Part shown: in pieces, positions 27,248-35,955 of the stretch | How the letters are laid out: the number at the start of each line of letters is the position of its first letter | Position numbering within the stretch: position 1 is the first letter of the stretch | Source: Mesorhizobium_K quangtriensis | GTDB taxonomy: Bacteria; Pseudomonadota; Alphaproteobacteria; Rhizobiales; Rhizobiaceae | Direction of reading: 5' to 3' | DNA length: 64,000 bases | Assembly: GCF_040081925.1 (NCBI RefSeq) | Contig: NZ_JBEBMF010000003.1 | Location: 720,336-784,335, forward strand | Made by a program: the position numbers and the translations under genes | Notes under the pieces: generated by a model | Database searches by the model: none | Told to the model about the DNA's origin: nothing | Seen by the model: the letters and a program-made list of their open reading frames with translations, nothing else

Positions 27248-28081
27248 TTAGCCGACCCTGGCGACGAGGTCCGTCAGTTCGTCCAGTTCCACTTCGTCGC
27301 GCCGGAACTGGCCGGCCACCCTGCCTTGCGCCAGCACGGTTATGTCGTCCGCAACGGATAGGGCGTGACGGAAGTTGTGCGTGATCAGGATCACGGCCTG
27401 TCCCTGCTCCCGCGCCCTGACGATGTGGTCGAGCACGCGTCCGGCTTGCCGCACGGCGAGTGCCGACGTGGGTTCGTCGAGGATCAGCGCCGATGAGCCG
27501 AAGAACATCGCGCGGGCGATCGCCAGCGACTGCCGCTCGCCGCCCGATATGTTGGCGCCGCGCTCGTCGAGCCCCCGCTCCCAGCGAACGCCAAGACCGT
27601 GAAGCGCGGAACGCGCCATCTCCTCGGCCTTCTTCAGGTCCAGCAACTTGAACGGTCCGAAGCCCTTCTGGGGTTCGCGACCAAGCACGATATTCCTGGT
27701 CACCGAAAGCAGTTCGCAGACCGCCAGATCCTGAAAGACGGTGGCGATGCCACGTTCCCGCGCGTCCGCAGGATTCGCGAAGGTCACCGATTTGCCGTTG
27801 AAGAGAAGCTGTCCGGCGTCAGGCGGAAACACACCCGACAATATCTTGATCAGCGTCGATTTCCCCGCGCCGTTGTCGCCAAGCAGCGCAAGGATGCGAC
27901 CGGAATAGGCTTTCAGCGACACATCGACCAGGGCCGTCGTGGCGCCAAAACCCTTGGAAATGTTCACCGCCTCGAGCACGGGAACCGCGCCTGCGGGAAT
28001 AGGCTCGACCGGCGGGCGGCGGGCCAGCATGTCTTCGGAGCCGCTGCCCGCCGGCAGACTGGCCGTGCGTTCCCCGCTCAT
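27248..28081 (-). CDS. ABC transporter ATP-binding protein, CUT2-like (single NBD)
   Basis: A 277-residue cytosolic ATPase with one nucleotide-binding domain: Walker A GDNGAGKST near residue 69, signature SGGERQSLAIARA near residue 173, and Walker B ALILDEPTSAL near residue 194. A short N-terminal extension of about 30 residues precedes the domain. Single-domain ATPases of this kind occur in the FrcBCA fructose-type CUT2 systems. It overlaps the permease stop by four bases (28078-28081) and precedes the YdjC-like gene by 20 bases. It pairs with the permease at 28078-29202 and the binding protein at 29275-30303. Confidence 0.9.
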   Translation of the reverse strand: MSGERTASLPAGSGSEDMLARRPPVEPIPAGAVPVLEAVNISKGFGATTALVDVSLKAYSGRILALLGDNGAGKSTLIKILSGVFPPDAGQLLFNGKSVTFANPADARERGIATVFQDLAVCELLSVTRNIVLGREPQKGFGPFKLLDLKKAEEMARSALHGLGVRWERGLDERGANISGGERQSLAIARAMFFGSSALILDEPTSALAVRQAGRVLDHIVRAREQGQAVILITHNFRHALSVADDITVLAQGRVAGQFRRDEVELDELTDLVARVG

Positions 28082-29202
28082 CGCGAACCCTCCGAAGCGC
28101 CGGATTTTCCGGTTGCGATACCGACTTCCGCCCCTGCCCTTATCGCCGCGTCGGCGTCGCTGCTGCCTCTCTTGAAGCCGGCCAACGGCTTGGAATTCGC
28201 CATGCGCCGCGCGACCGTGGTGTTGAGTATGACCGCACCGACGACGATGACGCCGGTCAGTGTTCGGAAGAAGTGGCCGGGAGCCCCCGCCAGCACCAAC
28301 CCGACCTGGATCATGCCGAACGTGATAGCGCCCAACATCGTCCCGACGACACTTCCGTAGCCGCCGGAAAGCAGGGTTCCGCCGATAACCGTGACGGCGA
28401 CGGCCTGCAGTTCCATGCCCTCGCCCCGCAATGCATCGACCGACGCGAAGCGTGCGACCTGAATGATGCCGGCAAGAGCGGCGAGCGAAGACGTGATAAC
28501 GAATAGAAGGATCGTCACCCTCTCGACAGGTACGCCGAGGTTTCGTGCAGCGTTGGCATTCTGTCCGATTGCCTGGACCCAGTTGCCGAACTTGGTCCGC
28601 ACAAGAAGGATGGTCGCGAGGATGCCAACGGCGAAGAACCAGAGCATCGACATGCGGAAGCCGCCGAGCAACGGGCCTGACATGGCGTCCTTGAAACCTT
28701 GCGGGATGGTGACTGTCATCGGAAAGCCGCCGGTCAGCGCGATCAGCACGCCGCGCCAGATCAGCATGGTGCCCAGCGTCACCACGAAGGAGTGAATGCG
28801 AAAGCGAACCACCAGATAGCCGTTCAGGAGGCCGAGCAATCCGCCAACTGAAATGGCGATAAGCGATGCCGGAACAGGGTGTACGCCGAAATCACGCATG
28901 AGTACGACGGCAACGTAGGACGTCAGACCCAGCACCGCTCCGACCGACAGATCGAAATGCCCACCGATCATCAGCAGCGTGACGCCGATGCTGATAATAC
29001 CTAGCTCGGCCGCCACGGCCATGATGCTGATATAGGTAAGCCTAGCGGGAAAAAGCGTCGGCGCTAGCGCCGAGAAACCTATGAAGAGGAAGATGACGGC
29101 GACGACGGACGTCGCCTCTGGACGCAGCATGAACCGTCTGAGCGCCTCGCCGTAGACGACGCGTCTGGGATGCTGTGCGCTGGCTTTTTCGCCATTGCTC
29201 AT
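28078..29202 (-). CDS. ABC transporter permease, CUT2/ribose family
   Basis: A 374-residue inner-membrane protein of the BPD_transp_2 (RbsC) type with about nine to ten transmembrane segments. The hallmark loop GGHFDLSVGAVLGLTSYVAVV is near residue 82. VGTMLGAITFGMIQVG and the late helix GHFFRTLTGVIVVGAVILNT lie in the C-terminal half. One homodimer forms the channel in such systems. The four-base overlap with the ATPase gene shows translational coupling. The C-terminal 40 residues are hydrophilic and longer than usual. Confidence 0.9.
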   Translation of the reverse strand: MSNGEKASAQHPRRVVYGEALRRFMLRPEATSVVAVIFLFIGFSALAPTLFPARLTYISIMAVAAELGIISIGVTLLMIGGHFDLSVGAVLGLTSYVAVVLMRDFGVHPVPASLIAISVGGLLGLLNGYLVVRFRIHSFVVTLGTMLIWRGVLIALTGGFPMTVTIPQGFKDAMSGPLLGGFRMSMLWFFAVGILATILLVRTKFGNWVQAIGQNANAARNLGVPVERVTILLFVITSSLAALAGIIQVARFASVDALRGEGMELQAVAVTVIGGTLLSGGYGSVVGTMLGAITFGMIQVGLVLAGAPGHFFRTLTGVIVVGAVILNTTVARRMANSKPLAGFKRGSSDADAAIRAGAEVGIATGKSGASEGSR

Positions 29203-29274
29203 GCCGACACTCCGGGCGTTTTCCGAATCATGGGAAATCCGGGGCGTTGTCGCCCCGGATCGTCATACCTACGA

Positions 29275-30303
29275 TCAGCGATAGCCCTTCTCGACCAGAG
29301 CGGACACCCGATCGACATTGTCCTTGTCGACAATGGTCGGGCCGGTCAGGAAGTAATTGCCTTCGATCAGGCCATACTTGAGATAATGCGTGAGCAGCAG
29401 TACCGGCATGTAGCCGCGCCAGAACTGTTGCTGGTCGATCGTAAACGCCTGGCGACCATCCTTGATCGCCGCGAGCGACTGCGCGACGATGTCATAGCCC
29501 GTCAGGATCAGGTTGTCGTATCCACCGTCAGCTTTGGCCGCAAGGAAGCCGTCGATGACGTCGCAGGTGCTGGTGGCCGCGGCCGTGTCCGGGTTGCGGC
29601 GCAGATAGGCCGAAAGCGTTTCCGCCTGCTGGCCGGGGTCCATCGTCAGTTCGAGGAACTCAGCCTCGATGCCGGCTGCCTTCAAGGCCTCGATCTGCGA
29701 GGTTGCGCGCAACTGGCAGCTTGCGTCGCCCGGCTGCTGGTTGGCGACGACCACGCGGCCCTTGACGCCCATGCTGACCAGCCGCTGTGCTGTCAGCCTG
29801 CCTGCCGCGGCCTCGTCCGAACCCGTGCGGAACAGGAAGAAGTCCTCGGGATCGCGCACCTGCGCGCCGGAGGGCGGAGCTGCGGCGCTGCCGAAGGCAA
29901 TCCCCGCTTCCTTGGCGCGCGCGGCGATCTCGGCATAGGCGACGTCTTCGGCAAAGGCGCAGATAGCGATGCCGTTGGCCTGCGCGGCAATGGCCTCCTC
30001 GATCTTCTGGACCTGGTTGGGAATGGTGAGCTGGTCGGGATAGATGTAGGTGACCTTTACGCCAAGATTCTCGCCGGCCTCGGCCGCACCGCGCGCCAGA
30101 TAGCCATGGAAGCCGGTCGGCGCAGCACAGCCGACGAAGTAGATCGAGATGTCATCCTGCGCCTGCGCCTGACCCTGCCAGGCAGTTGCGGCGAGGATCA
30201 TCGAAGCGCCGAAAAGAAGAGCCTTCTTCAATGCCTGCTTTCCGAAACTATCCTTCCCGGTTGCAGTCGTCTGAACGTCACCTGCCGATGATTTGTGTTT
30301 CAT
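29275..30303 (-). CDS. Sugar-binding protein of an ABC transporter (CUT2/periplasmic binding family)
   Basis: A 342-residue exported protein. The first 48 residues hold a long n-region, then a hydrophobic core ALLFGASMILAATAW and a cleavage site after QAQA. The mature part shows the ribose-binding-protein-like fold: SIYFVGCAAPTGFHGYLARG near residue 52, EEAIAAQANGIAICAFAED near residue 101, and RVVVANQQPGDASCQLRA near residue 190. It lies 72 bases upstream of the permease and starts the leftward operon. The upstream 489-base gap separates it from a second, divergent binding protein with a different sequence. The ligand is a sugar or cyclitol, unknown. Confidence 0.88.
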   Translation of the reverse strand: MKHKSSAGDVQTTATGKDSFGKQALKKALLFGASMILAATAWQGQAQAQDDISIYFVGCAAPTGFHGYLARGAAEAGENLGVKVTYIYPDQLTIPNQVQKIEEAIAAQANGIAICAFAEDVAYAEIAARAKEAGIAFGSAAAPPSGAQVRDPEDFFLFRTGSDEAAAGRLTAQRLVSMGVKGRVVVANQQPGDASCQLRATSQIEALKAAGIEAEFLELTMDPGQQAETLSAYLRRNPDTAAATSTCDVIDGFLAAKADGGYDNLILTGYDIVAQSLAAIKDGRQAFTIDQQQFWRGYMPVLLLTHYLKYGLIEGNYFLTGPTIVDKDNVDRVSALVEKGYR

Positions 30304-30792
30304 GACCTTGCTTCCCCTTTTGTTTTCTCGTGGCGCTGGTACGCAGCGGGAAAGCTAAGGGTCAGGCTGCCCCCTCAAAAAGAACCATTTCCCATCGATA
30401 TCCCGGAGCCAATTCCCGCACGTGCGTGAACCGACCGATTTCAGATGCGCGCACGAGCGGCGTTCTCGGGTCCTTGGCGCTGCGGACGGCAGGCGACGCA
30501 TCGTCCGCCGCAATCGTATCCATCAAAATCTGCGAAAGTGGCTCTGTCACATGCGGGTTTTTCGAGGTTCCATTCCATCCAGTTGGGCAACGCCGGAGGC
30601 TCGCCGCCGCCGGCTAAACGGTTGAGTTCCATGATTTCCGGAACAGGCTTTGGACGACCCGCACTGCAGGCATTTCGTTGCCGCCAGAGCATCTTCTGCG
30701 CCCCAGTTACCAGACCATTCGTATCGGCAACGCGCCCTTAGAAGGCCGGCCGGTCGGGAACGATGAACTGTCATTTCAATGGGAGACTGCAC
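30304..30792. other. Intergenic region between two divergent binding-protein genes
   Basis: These 489 bases lie between two divergent CUT2-type operons and must hold both promoters. No convincing -35/-10 pair could be assigned by eye. The only coding-like stretch is a leftward 63-codon reading frame at 30362-30550, listed separately. No regulator gene is present between the two operons. Confidence 0.5.
30362..30550 (-). pseudogene. Possible gene remnant or small ORF of unknown function
   Basis: A 63-codon frame including the stop (62 amino acids), starting at a GTG. Its codon use is biased toward G or C in the third position, like real genes here. The peptide runs from TEPLSQILMDTIAADDASP to a C-terminus ending YRWEMVLFEGAA. 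No ribosome site precedes the GTG. The same frame stays open a little upstream without a good start, so it could be the 3' end of a decayed gene rather than an intact one. I do not recognise the sequence. Confidence 0.3.
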
Positions 30793-31758
30793 ATGAAGAT
30801 ACTTTCCAAACTCGCGCTCGCCGCCCTCGTATCGGCCAGCTTCCTGGCCGGCGCTCATGCCGAGAACCTCAAGGAAGCCAAGGACGTACGCATCACTTTC
30901 GTGGTGCACGGTTCATCGTCAGACCCATATTGGTCTGTGGTGAAGCGCGGTGCGGACGACGCCGCCAAGCTGACCGGAGCGACCGTCGAGTACCACAACC
31001 CGCAGGTCTTCGACGTCGTCGAACAGGCGCGCCTGATGGAGGCCGCCGTCGCCAGCAAGCCGGACGGCATCGCGGTGTCGATCGCCGACGCCGATGCGAT
31101 GCGGAAGTCTGTCCAGAGCGCGCTGGCCGCCAACATTCCGGTCGTCGTCGTCGACTCCGGCGAGATCACCGGCGAGGAGATGGGAACCACCCTCTACGTG
31201 GGCACCGTCTCTGAATATGACTCCGGCAAAAAGGCTGGCGAGCGCCTCGCCAAGGACGGCATCCTCAAGGTCGTCTGCATCAACCACGAGGTCGGTAACG
31301 TCAGCCTCGACGACCGCTGCCGTGGCCTGAACGACGGCCTCGCTCCGTCGGGCGGCGGCACGCAGGTTGTCGCGGTAACGCCCGACCCGGCGGATATCAC
31401 CCGTCGCACGGAAGCCTTCCTGTCGGCCAATCCCGACGTGCAGGCCGTGTTCGCCATGGGCGCCGGCGCTGCCAACCCGCTGATCCCCTACTTCACCGAG
31501 AAGGAACTGTGGAGCAAGCTGAAGCTCTACACCTTCGACATCAGCCCCGAAGTTCTGGATTCCGTCATTGCCGGCCAGATGGGCTTCGGCATGGACGCGC
31601 AGCAATACCTGATGGGCTTCCTGCCGGTCATCTACATGGTCGAGAACGCCACACACGGCTTCTGGCCGATCAGTGACAGCTATACGGGCCCGCTCTTCAT
31701 CGACACGCCCGCCAAGGCACAGGCCATGCTTGGTCTCGCCAAGGACGGCATCCGCTAA
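30793..31758 (+). CDS. Sugar-binding protein of a second ABC transporter
   Basis: A 321-residue periplasmic protein. The signal peptide MKILSKLALAALVSASFLAG ends with cleavage after AHA. The mature start ENLKEAKDVRITFVVHGSSSDPYW resembles CUT2 binding proteins, with RLMEAAVASKPDGIAVSIAD near residue 80 and VFAMGAGAANPLIPYF near residue 218. ATG at 30793 follows GGGAG; the ATG at 30763 would put ten extra residues before the signal peptide. It starts a rightward operon with permease, ATPase and dehydrogenase genes. It differs clearly in sequence from the divergent binding protein at 29275-30303, so the two may bind different ligands. Confidence 0.9.
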   Translation: MKILSKLALAALVSASFLAGAHAENLKEAKDVRITFVVHGSSSDPYWSVVKRGADDAAKLTGATVEYHNPQVFDVVEQARLMEAAVASKPDGIAVSIADADAMRKSVQSALAANIPVVVVDSGEITGEEMGTTLYVGTVSEYDSGKKAGERLAKDGILKVVCINHEVGNVSLDDRCRGLNDGLAPSGGGTQVVAVTPDPADITRRTEAFLSANPDVQAVFAMGAGAANPLIPYFTEKELWSKLKLYTFDISPEVLDSVIAGQMGFGMDAQQYLMGFLPVIYMVENATHGFWPISDSYTGPLFIDTPAKAQAMLGLAKDGIR

Positions 31759-31776
31759 TCTGGATTGCGAACCACC

Positions 31777-31805
31777 CTCTCCCCCAAATCGCGGGGGAGA
31801 GTTTT
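31777..31805 (+). terminator. Hairpin with short T-run between binding protein and permease
   Basis: A nine-base-pair stem (CTCTCCCCC with its complement) around a seven-base loop is followed by four T's, 19 bases after the binding-protein stop. Such hairpins in sugar ABC operons often act as partial terminators or mRNA stabilisers, so that the binding protein is made in excess over the permease. Confidence 0.65.
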
Positions 31806-31869
31806 CGCATGCGCGTAACTTTTCGGCCCGCGTCAATCCATCTTGTGATCTGAAATTTTGGGGAGCCTA

Positions 31870-33042
31870 ATGGCGGCTGTGGAACAGCAACTTTCCGAAC
31901 CCACCGCGCACGAAAACCGCTTCGGCATCAAGTCGAAGCGGGCGGGCGGCGCGGATGAACGTCTGGCGTCCACAGGCTGGTTTACAAAGCTTGTCCAGCG
32001 CCCGGAAGCCGGGGCCGCCGGTGGCCTTGTGGCAACCATCATCATCTTCGCGCTGCTGCCCGGGGCATCGAACCTCTTCTCCCTGCAGGGGTCGATGACC
32101 TTCCTCACGCTGTCGGCGGAACTCGGCATCATCGCCACGGCAGCCGCCCTTCTGATCATCGCCGGCGAGTTCGATCTCTCCGTCGGTTCGATGATCGGCT
32201 TTGCAGGCGTCGTCATTGGCCTCACCGTCCGCGAGTTCGGTTTTCCGCTGTGGGGCGGCATCGCTTCGGCCTTCGCGGTCGCAATCCTCGTCGGCTACCT
32301 CAACGGGCTGATCGTTGTGAAGACCCGCCTGCCCTCTTTCATCGTCACGCTGGCCTCGCTGTTCATCCTGCGCGGCCTTTCCATCGCGCTCACCCGCGCC
32401 ATCACCGGCCGCACGCAGATCCCATACATCTTGCAGGATGTACCGGATCCGTGGACCGCGAGCTTGTTCAACGGGCATATCTTCACCGGCTTCTTCCAAT
32501 GGATGGCTGACCAGGGGTGGATCGCTGCGCGCTCGGACGGCGTTCCCTTCGTCACAGGCATTCCGGCGTCCATCGTATGGTGGATCGGCATTACGGTCGT
32601 TGCCGGCTACGTCCTCACCCAGACCCGCTACGGCAACTGGATTTTTGCAACCGGCGGCGATCAGGACGTGGCGCGAAACGTCGGCGTCCCGGTCGGCCGC
32701 GTGAAGATAAGCCTTTTCATCTGCACCGCCTGCGCCGCCACACTGCTCGCCACCATCCAGGTCATGGAAGCTGGCTCGGCCGACACGACGCGCGGCCTGC
32801 TCAAGGAGTTCGAGGCGATCATCGGCGCCGTCATCGGAGGCGTCCTGCTGACCGGCGGCTACGGCACAGTCTACGGCGTGCTCTTCGGCTCACTGATCTT
32901 CGGCCTCGTCCAGATGGGCATTTTCTACACTGGCATCGATACTGACTGGTTCAAGGTCTTTCTCGGCCTCGTCATCCTCGCCGCGGTCCTGGTCAACACG
33001 GCCATCCGAACAAGGGCGCTTGGTGGAGGGCGGGGCCGATGA
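31870..33042 (+). CDS. ABC transporter permease, CUT2 family (second system)
   Basis: A 390-residue inner-membrane protein with about ten hydrophobic segments. The hallmark loop AGEFDLSVGSMIGFAGVVIG lies near residue 99 and the following loop YLNGLIVVKTRLPSFIVTLA near residue 145. The C-terminal half has EAIIGAVIGGVLLTGGYGTVYG near residue 315. A hydrophilic N-terminal extension of about 50 residues precedes the first helix. ATG at 31870 has TTTGGGGAG five bases upstream; a TTG at 31858 overlaps that site and is rejected. The gene overlaps the ATPase start by four bases at 33039-33042. Confidence 0.91.
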   Translation: MAAVEQQLSEPTAHENRFGIKSKRAGGADERLASTGWFTKLVQRPEAGAAGGLVATIIIFALLPGASNLFSLQGSMTFLTLSAELGIIATAAALLIIAGEFDLSVGSMIGFAGVVIGLTVREFGFPLWGGIASAFAVAILVGYLNGLIVVKTRLPSFIVTLASLFILRGLSIALTRAITGRTQIPYILQDVPDPWTASLFNGHIFTGFFQWMADQGWIAARSDGVPFVTGIPASIVWWIGITVVAGYVLTQTRYGNWIFATGGDQDVARNVGVPVGRVKISLFICTACAATLLATIQVMEAGSADTTRGLLKEFEAIIGAVIGGVLLTGGYGTVYGVLFGSLIFGLVQMGIFYTGIDTDWFKVFLGLVILAAVLVNTAIRTRALGGGRGR

Positions 33043-33860
33043 CCTCTGTTCCAGCCATGGAATTGCGCGGCGTCAACGTCAACTTCGGTTCGGTCAAGGC
33101 GCTTCAGGACATCGACATCAAGGTCTATCCCGGCGAGGTGCATTGTTTGCTCGGCGACAACGGCGCGGGCAAGTCGACGCTGATCAAAGTGCTGTCGGGA
33201 GTTCACCGGCCGAGCTCAGGCGAGATCCTGGTCGACGGCAATCCCGTCGTGTTCCGCAACCCGCGCGAAGCACAGGCGCTTGGCGTTGCGACGGTCTTCC
33301 AGGACCTTGGCATGATTCCGCTGATGTCCATCACCCGCAATTTCTTCCTCGGCCGGGAGCCAACCCGAAGCTCCCTGCCCTTCTCGCGGCTGGACAAGGA
33401 AAAGGCCAACTCGGTCGCCCGGCAGGCCATGGCCGATATCGGCATCGACGTCCGCGATCCCACTCAAGCCGTTGGCACGCTTTCCGGTGGCGAACGCCAG
33501 TCCGTCGCCATCGCGCGGGCGGTTCACTTTGGCGCGAAGGTGCTGATCCTCGATGAGCCGACCTCGGCGCTCGGTGTGCATCAGGCGGCGATGGTGCTGA
33601 AATTCATCATCGAGGCGCGCATGCGTGGGCTGGCCGTCATCTTCATCAGCCACAACATCCACCATGCCTATCCCGTCGGCGACACCTTCACGCTGCTCAA
33701 TCGCGGCCGCAATCGCGGTACCTACGCGAAATCCGAGATCTCGCGCGACGAGGTGATCTCTATCATGTCCGGCGGCGAGGACCTGAAAGCGGTGGAAGCG
33801 GAAATCGCCGGGCTGCTCGCGTCCATTGCGGATCGCAAGGCAACGGCCACAGCTAACTGA
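33039..33860 (+). CDS. ABC transporter ATP-binding protein, CUT2-like (second system)
   Basis: A 273-residue single-domain ATPase: Walker A GDNGAGKST near residue 45, signature LSGGERQSVAIARA near residue 150, and Walker B VLILDEPTSALG near residue 172. It is clearly similar in arrangement to the divergent ATPase at 27248-28081, so the two systems may derive from a duplication. The four-base overlap with the permease gene indicates coupling. The Gfo/Idh gene begins 18 bases after its stop. Confidence 0.91.
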   Translation: MTSVPAMELRGVNVNFGSVKALQDIDIKVYPGEVHCLLGDNGAGKSTLIKVLSGVHRPSSGEILVDGNPVVFRNPREAQALGVATVFQDLGMIPLMSITRNFFLGREPTRSSLPFSRLDKEKANSVARQAMADIGIDVRDPTQAVGTLSGGERQSVAIARAVHFGAKVLILDEPTSALGVHQAAMVLKFIIEARMRGLAVIFISHNIHHAYPVGDTFTLLNRGRNRGTYAKSEISRDEVISIMSGGEDLKAVEAEIAGLLASIADRKATATAN

Positions 33861-33878
33861 CCGGTTGAGAGCATTCCC

Positions 33879-34976
33879 ATGACAAAACTCCGCGTCGGCG
33901 TCATTGGCGCCGGCACTATTTCGCAGGTCGAGCATATCCCCAACCTCTTGGCGCTCGGCGACCTGTTCGATCTGGTCGGCGTGGCCGATCCGTCTGCGAT
34001 TGCCCGGCAATTTGTGACCGATACTTGGGGCGTCTTCTGCTACGAGGCGCCGGACCAGCTTTTCGACCAGCGCCTCGACGCGGTCGTCGTTGCTGCTCCC
34101 GATCCGCTGCACCATGAACTGGTCATGGCGGCACTGGCGCGCGGCCTGCATGTTTTCTGCGAGAAGCCGCTCTGCTATTCGCCGGTGGAAATTTCCGACA
34201 TCGTCGCCAAGCGCGACGCGGCCGGCAAAGTCGTACAGGTCGGCTACATGAAGCGGTTCGACCCGGCCTACCGCGAGGCGCTGGCGGTACTTCCCGGATC
34301 CGCACAGACGCTCCGCCAAGTGTCGGTCGAGGTCCACGACCCCGACGCCTGGCCGTTCATCGCTCATTCGCGCACAAGGTTCGGGAATGACGTGCCCGAC
34401 GAACTCAAACAGGATGCCGGCAGGAAGAAGCACGCGCAGATCGAGCGCGCCTTCGGCAAGTCCTTGCCGAAGCTGGCGTTCGGCGGCTTTTCGTCGGTCT
34501 ACAGCTCGGCGCTGGTCCACGACGTCAACGCTGTCCACGGTCTTCTCGACACGCTTGGCGTGCCCGACGGCGAAGTTGTTGGCGGGCAGATTTTTGCAGG
34601 CGGCGACGGTGGGCAGGGTACGGTCAGGCTTCTCGACGGTCAGGCATTGTGGACGATGACGCACCTGACCGTGCCGAAACTCGCCGAATACCGGGAGCGC
34701 ATAACGCTCTATTTCGACGATGCGATGCTGGAGCTTGAATTCCCGTCGCCTTACCTCAACCATCATTCGACGCGGCTGACGGTGAAGAAATCCGACGGGC
34801 ACACGCTATCCAGCAACCATATTCGGCCGGGTTATAAGGAAGCCTTTGTGGAGGAGTTGCGAGGCTTCTGGAGCGCGATCGTCGATGGTGCGCCGGTCGT
34901 CAACCTGCCCGAACATGCGGCCCGCGACCAGAAACTGCTGATCGGACTGACCAACCGCTACTTGGAGACGATCTGA
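33879..34976 (+). CDS. Gfo/Idh/MocA family NAD(P)-dependent dehydrogenase
   Basis: A 365-residue cytosolic oxidoreductase. The N-terminal Rossmann fold has GVIGAGTISQVEHIP near residue 7 and the conserved EKPL block (HVFCEKPLCYSP) near residue 96. A likely catalytic His lies in SSALVHDVNAVHGLL near residue 212. Family members oxidise sugars, inositols and aminocyclitols at a single hydroxyl. It is the last gene of the second sugar ABC operon, 18 bases after the ATPase, so its substrate is probably what that transporter brings in. MocA of rhizopine (inosamine) breakdown belongs to this family, but the specific assignment is not supported here. Confidence 0.88.
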   Translation: MTKLRVGVIGAGTISQVEHIPNLLALGDLFDLVGVADPSAIARQFVTDTWGVFCYEAPDQLFDQRLDAVVVAAPDPLHHELVMAALARGLHVFCEKPLCYSPVEISDIVAKRDAAGKVVQVGYMKRFDPAYREALAVLPGSAQTLRQVSVEVHDPDAWPFIAHSRTRFGNDVPDELKQDAGRKKHAQIERAFGKSLPKLAFGGFSSVYSSALVHDVNAVHGLLDTLGVPDGEVVGGQIFAGGDGGQGTVRLLDGQALWTMTHLTVPKLAEYRERITLYFDDAMLELEFPSPYLNHHSTRLTVKKSDGHTLSSNHIRPGYKEAFVEELRGFWSAIVDGAPVVNLPEHAARDQKLLIGLTNRYLETI

Positions 34977-35040
34977 CCGGTTCTCGCCGGAAATGGTCGA
35001 GGTTTTAGGCGTCGAATGTCCGTGACTGTCGCTTTCGGAG

Positions 35041-35955
35041 CTATGGCGGCGTCAGGGTAGCGCTGGCTCCACTTTGCCGCCGCGCGAAATCGACGAACGC
35101 CTTGAACGCGGCGGTCGGGTTGCGTCGGCTTGGATAGTAGAGGCTCAAGAGCGAGAGCGTTGGCGTCCAATCCTCAAGCACGCGCATGAGGCGGCCTGCC
35201 TCGATGTCGTCTCGCACGTCGGACTCCATCGCCAGGGTGAGACCGACGGAAGCGAGGGCTGCGGTGCGTGCAAGGCTCGCTTCGTCGAGAGTGATGGCCC
35301 CATCAACGTCGATATGGACCGATTGGCCGCCCTTCTCGAACGGCCAGCGGTAGATCGCGCCATCGGGAAGCCGGACGCGAAGACAAGAGTGCTTGCCGAG
35401 ATCCTGGGGCACCATGGGCGTCCCGTGCGCTTCCAGATAGCTCGGTGAGCCCACTACGACGTTGCGCCTTACACCCCCCAGCGGGAGTGCGATCATGTCG
35501 ACCGGCACGAGGTCGGCGCTGCGCACGCCGAGATCGAAGCCGCCGGCGACAATGTCCACCAGTCGGCCCTCTGTGACGATATCGACATGGACCTGCGGAT
35601 GCGCGCGCAGAAACGGTAGGACCAACCACGAGAAGATTTCCCGTGCCGCTGTCGGAAAGGCGTTGATGCGCAGCGTGCCCGAAGGGGTGGTCTGCTGAGA
35701 GCGCGCAACCTCCATCGCCTCATGAATTTCCCGCACGGCCGGAGCAACCTGCGCCACGAATTGCTGGCCTGCCTCCGTCAAGGAGACGCTTCGTGTCGTC
35801 CGGTTGAAGAGCCGTATGCCGAGCGCGCGCTCCAGCTTTGCAACAGCATTGCTGAGCGCAGTCGTCGAAACCCCCAGCTCAAGCGCAGCCGCGCGGAATT
35901 TGCCCCGGCGAGCGACCATCAGAACTGCGTCTAGCTCAGTCAGATTACTTTGCAC
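35041..35955 (-). CDS. LysR-family transcriptional regulator
   Basis: A 304-residue DNA-binding activator or repressor. The N-terminal helix-turn-helix reads FRAAALELGVSTTALSNAVAKLE near residues 18-40, and an effector-binding domain follows (TLRINAFPTAAREIFSWL near residue 92). The frame is open to 36105, but homologues start close to the helix-turn-helix. GTG at 35955 gives the usual length near 300 and leaves a proper intergenic region; ATG at 36018 is the alternative, and would put the inverted repeat inside the gene. It is divergent from the NTF2-like/SDR pair and likely controls it. The effector is unknown. Confidence 0.88.
   Translation of the reverse strand: MQSNLTELDAVLMVARRGKFRAAALELGVSTTALSNAVAKLERALGIRLFNRTTRSVSLTEAGQQFVAQVAPAVREIHEAMEVARSQQTTPSGTLRINAFPTAAREIFSWLVLPFLRAHPQVHVDIVTEGRLVDIVAGGFDLGVRSADLVPVDMIALPLGGVRRNVVVGSPSYLEAHGTPMVPQDLGKHSCLRVRLPDGAIYRWPFEKGGQSVHIDVDGAITLDEASLARTAALASVGLTLAMESDVRDDIEAGRLMRVLEDWTPTLSLLSLYYPSRRNPTAAFKAFVDFARRQSGASATLTPP

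Noticed and set aside
33216..34802. 528-codon minus-strand open frame
   Set aside because: Antisense to the ATPase and Gfo/Idh genes, no domain recognised.
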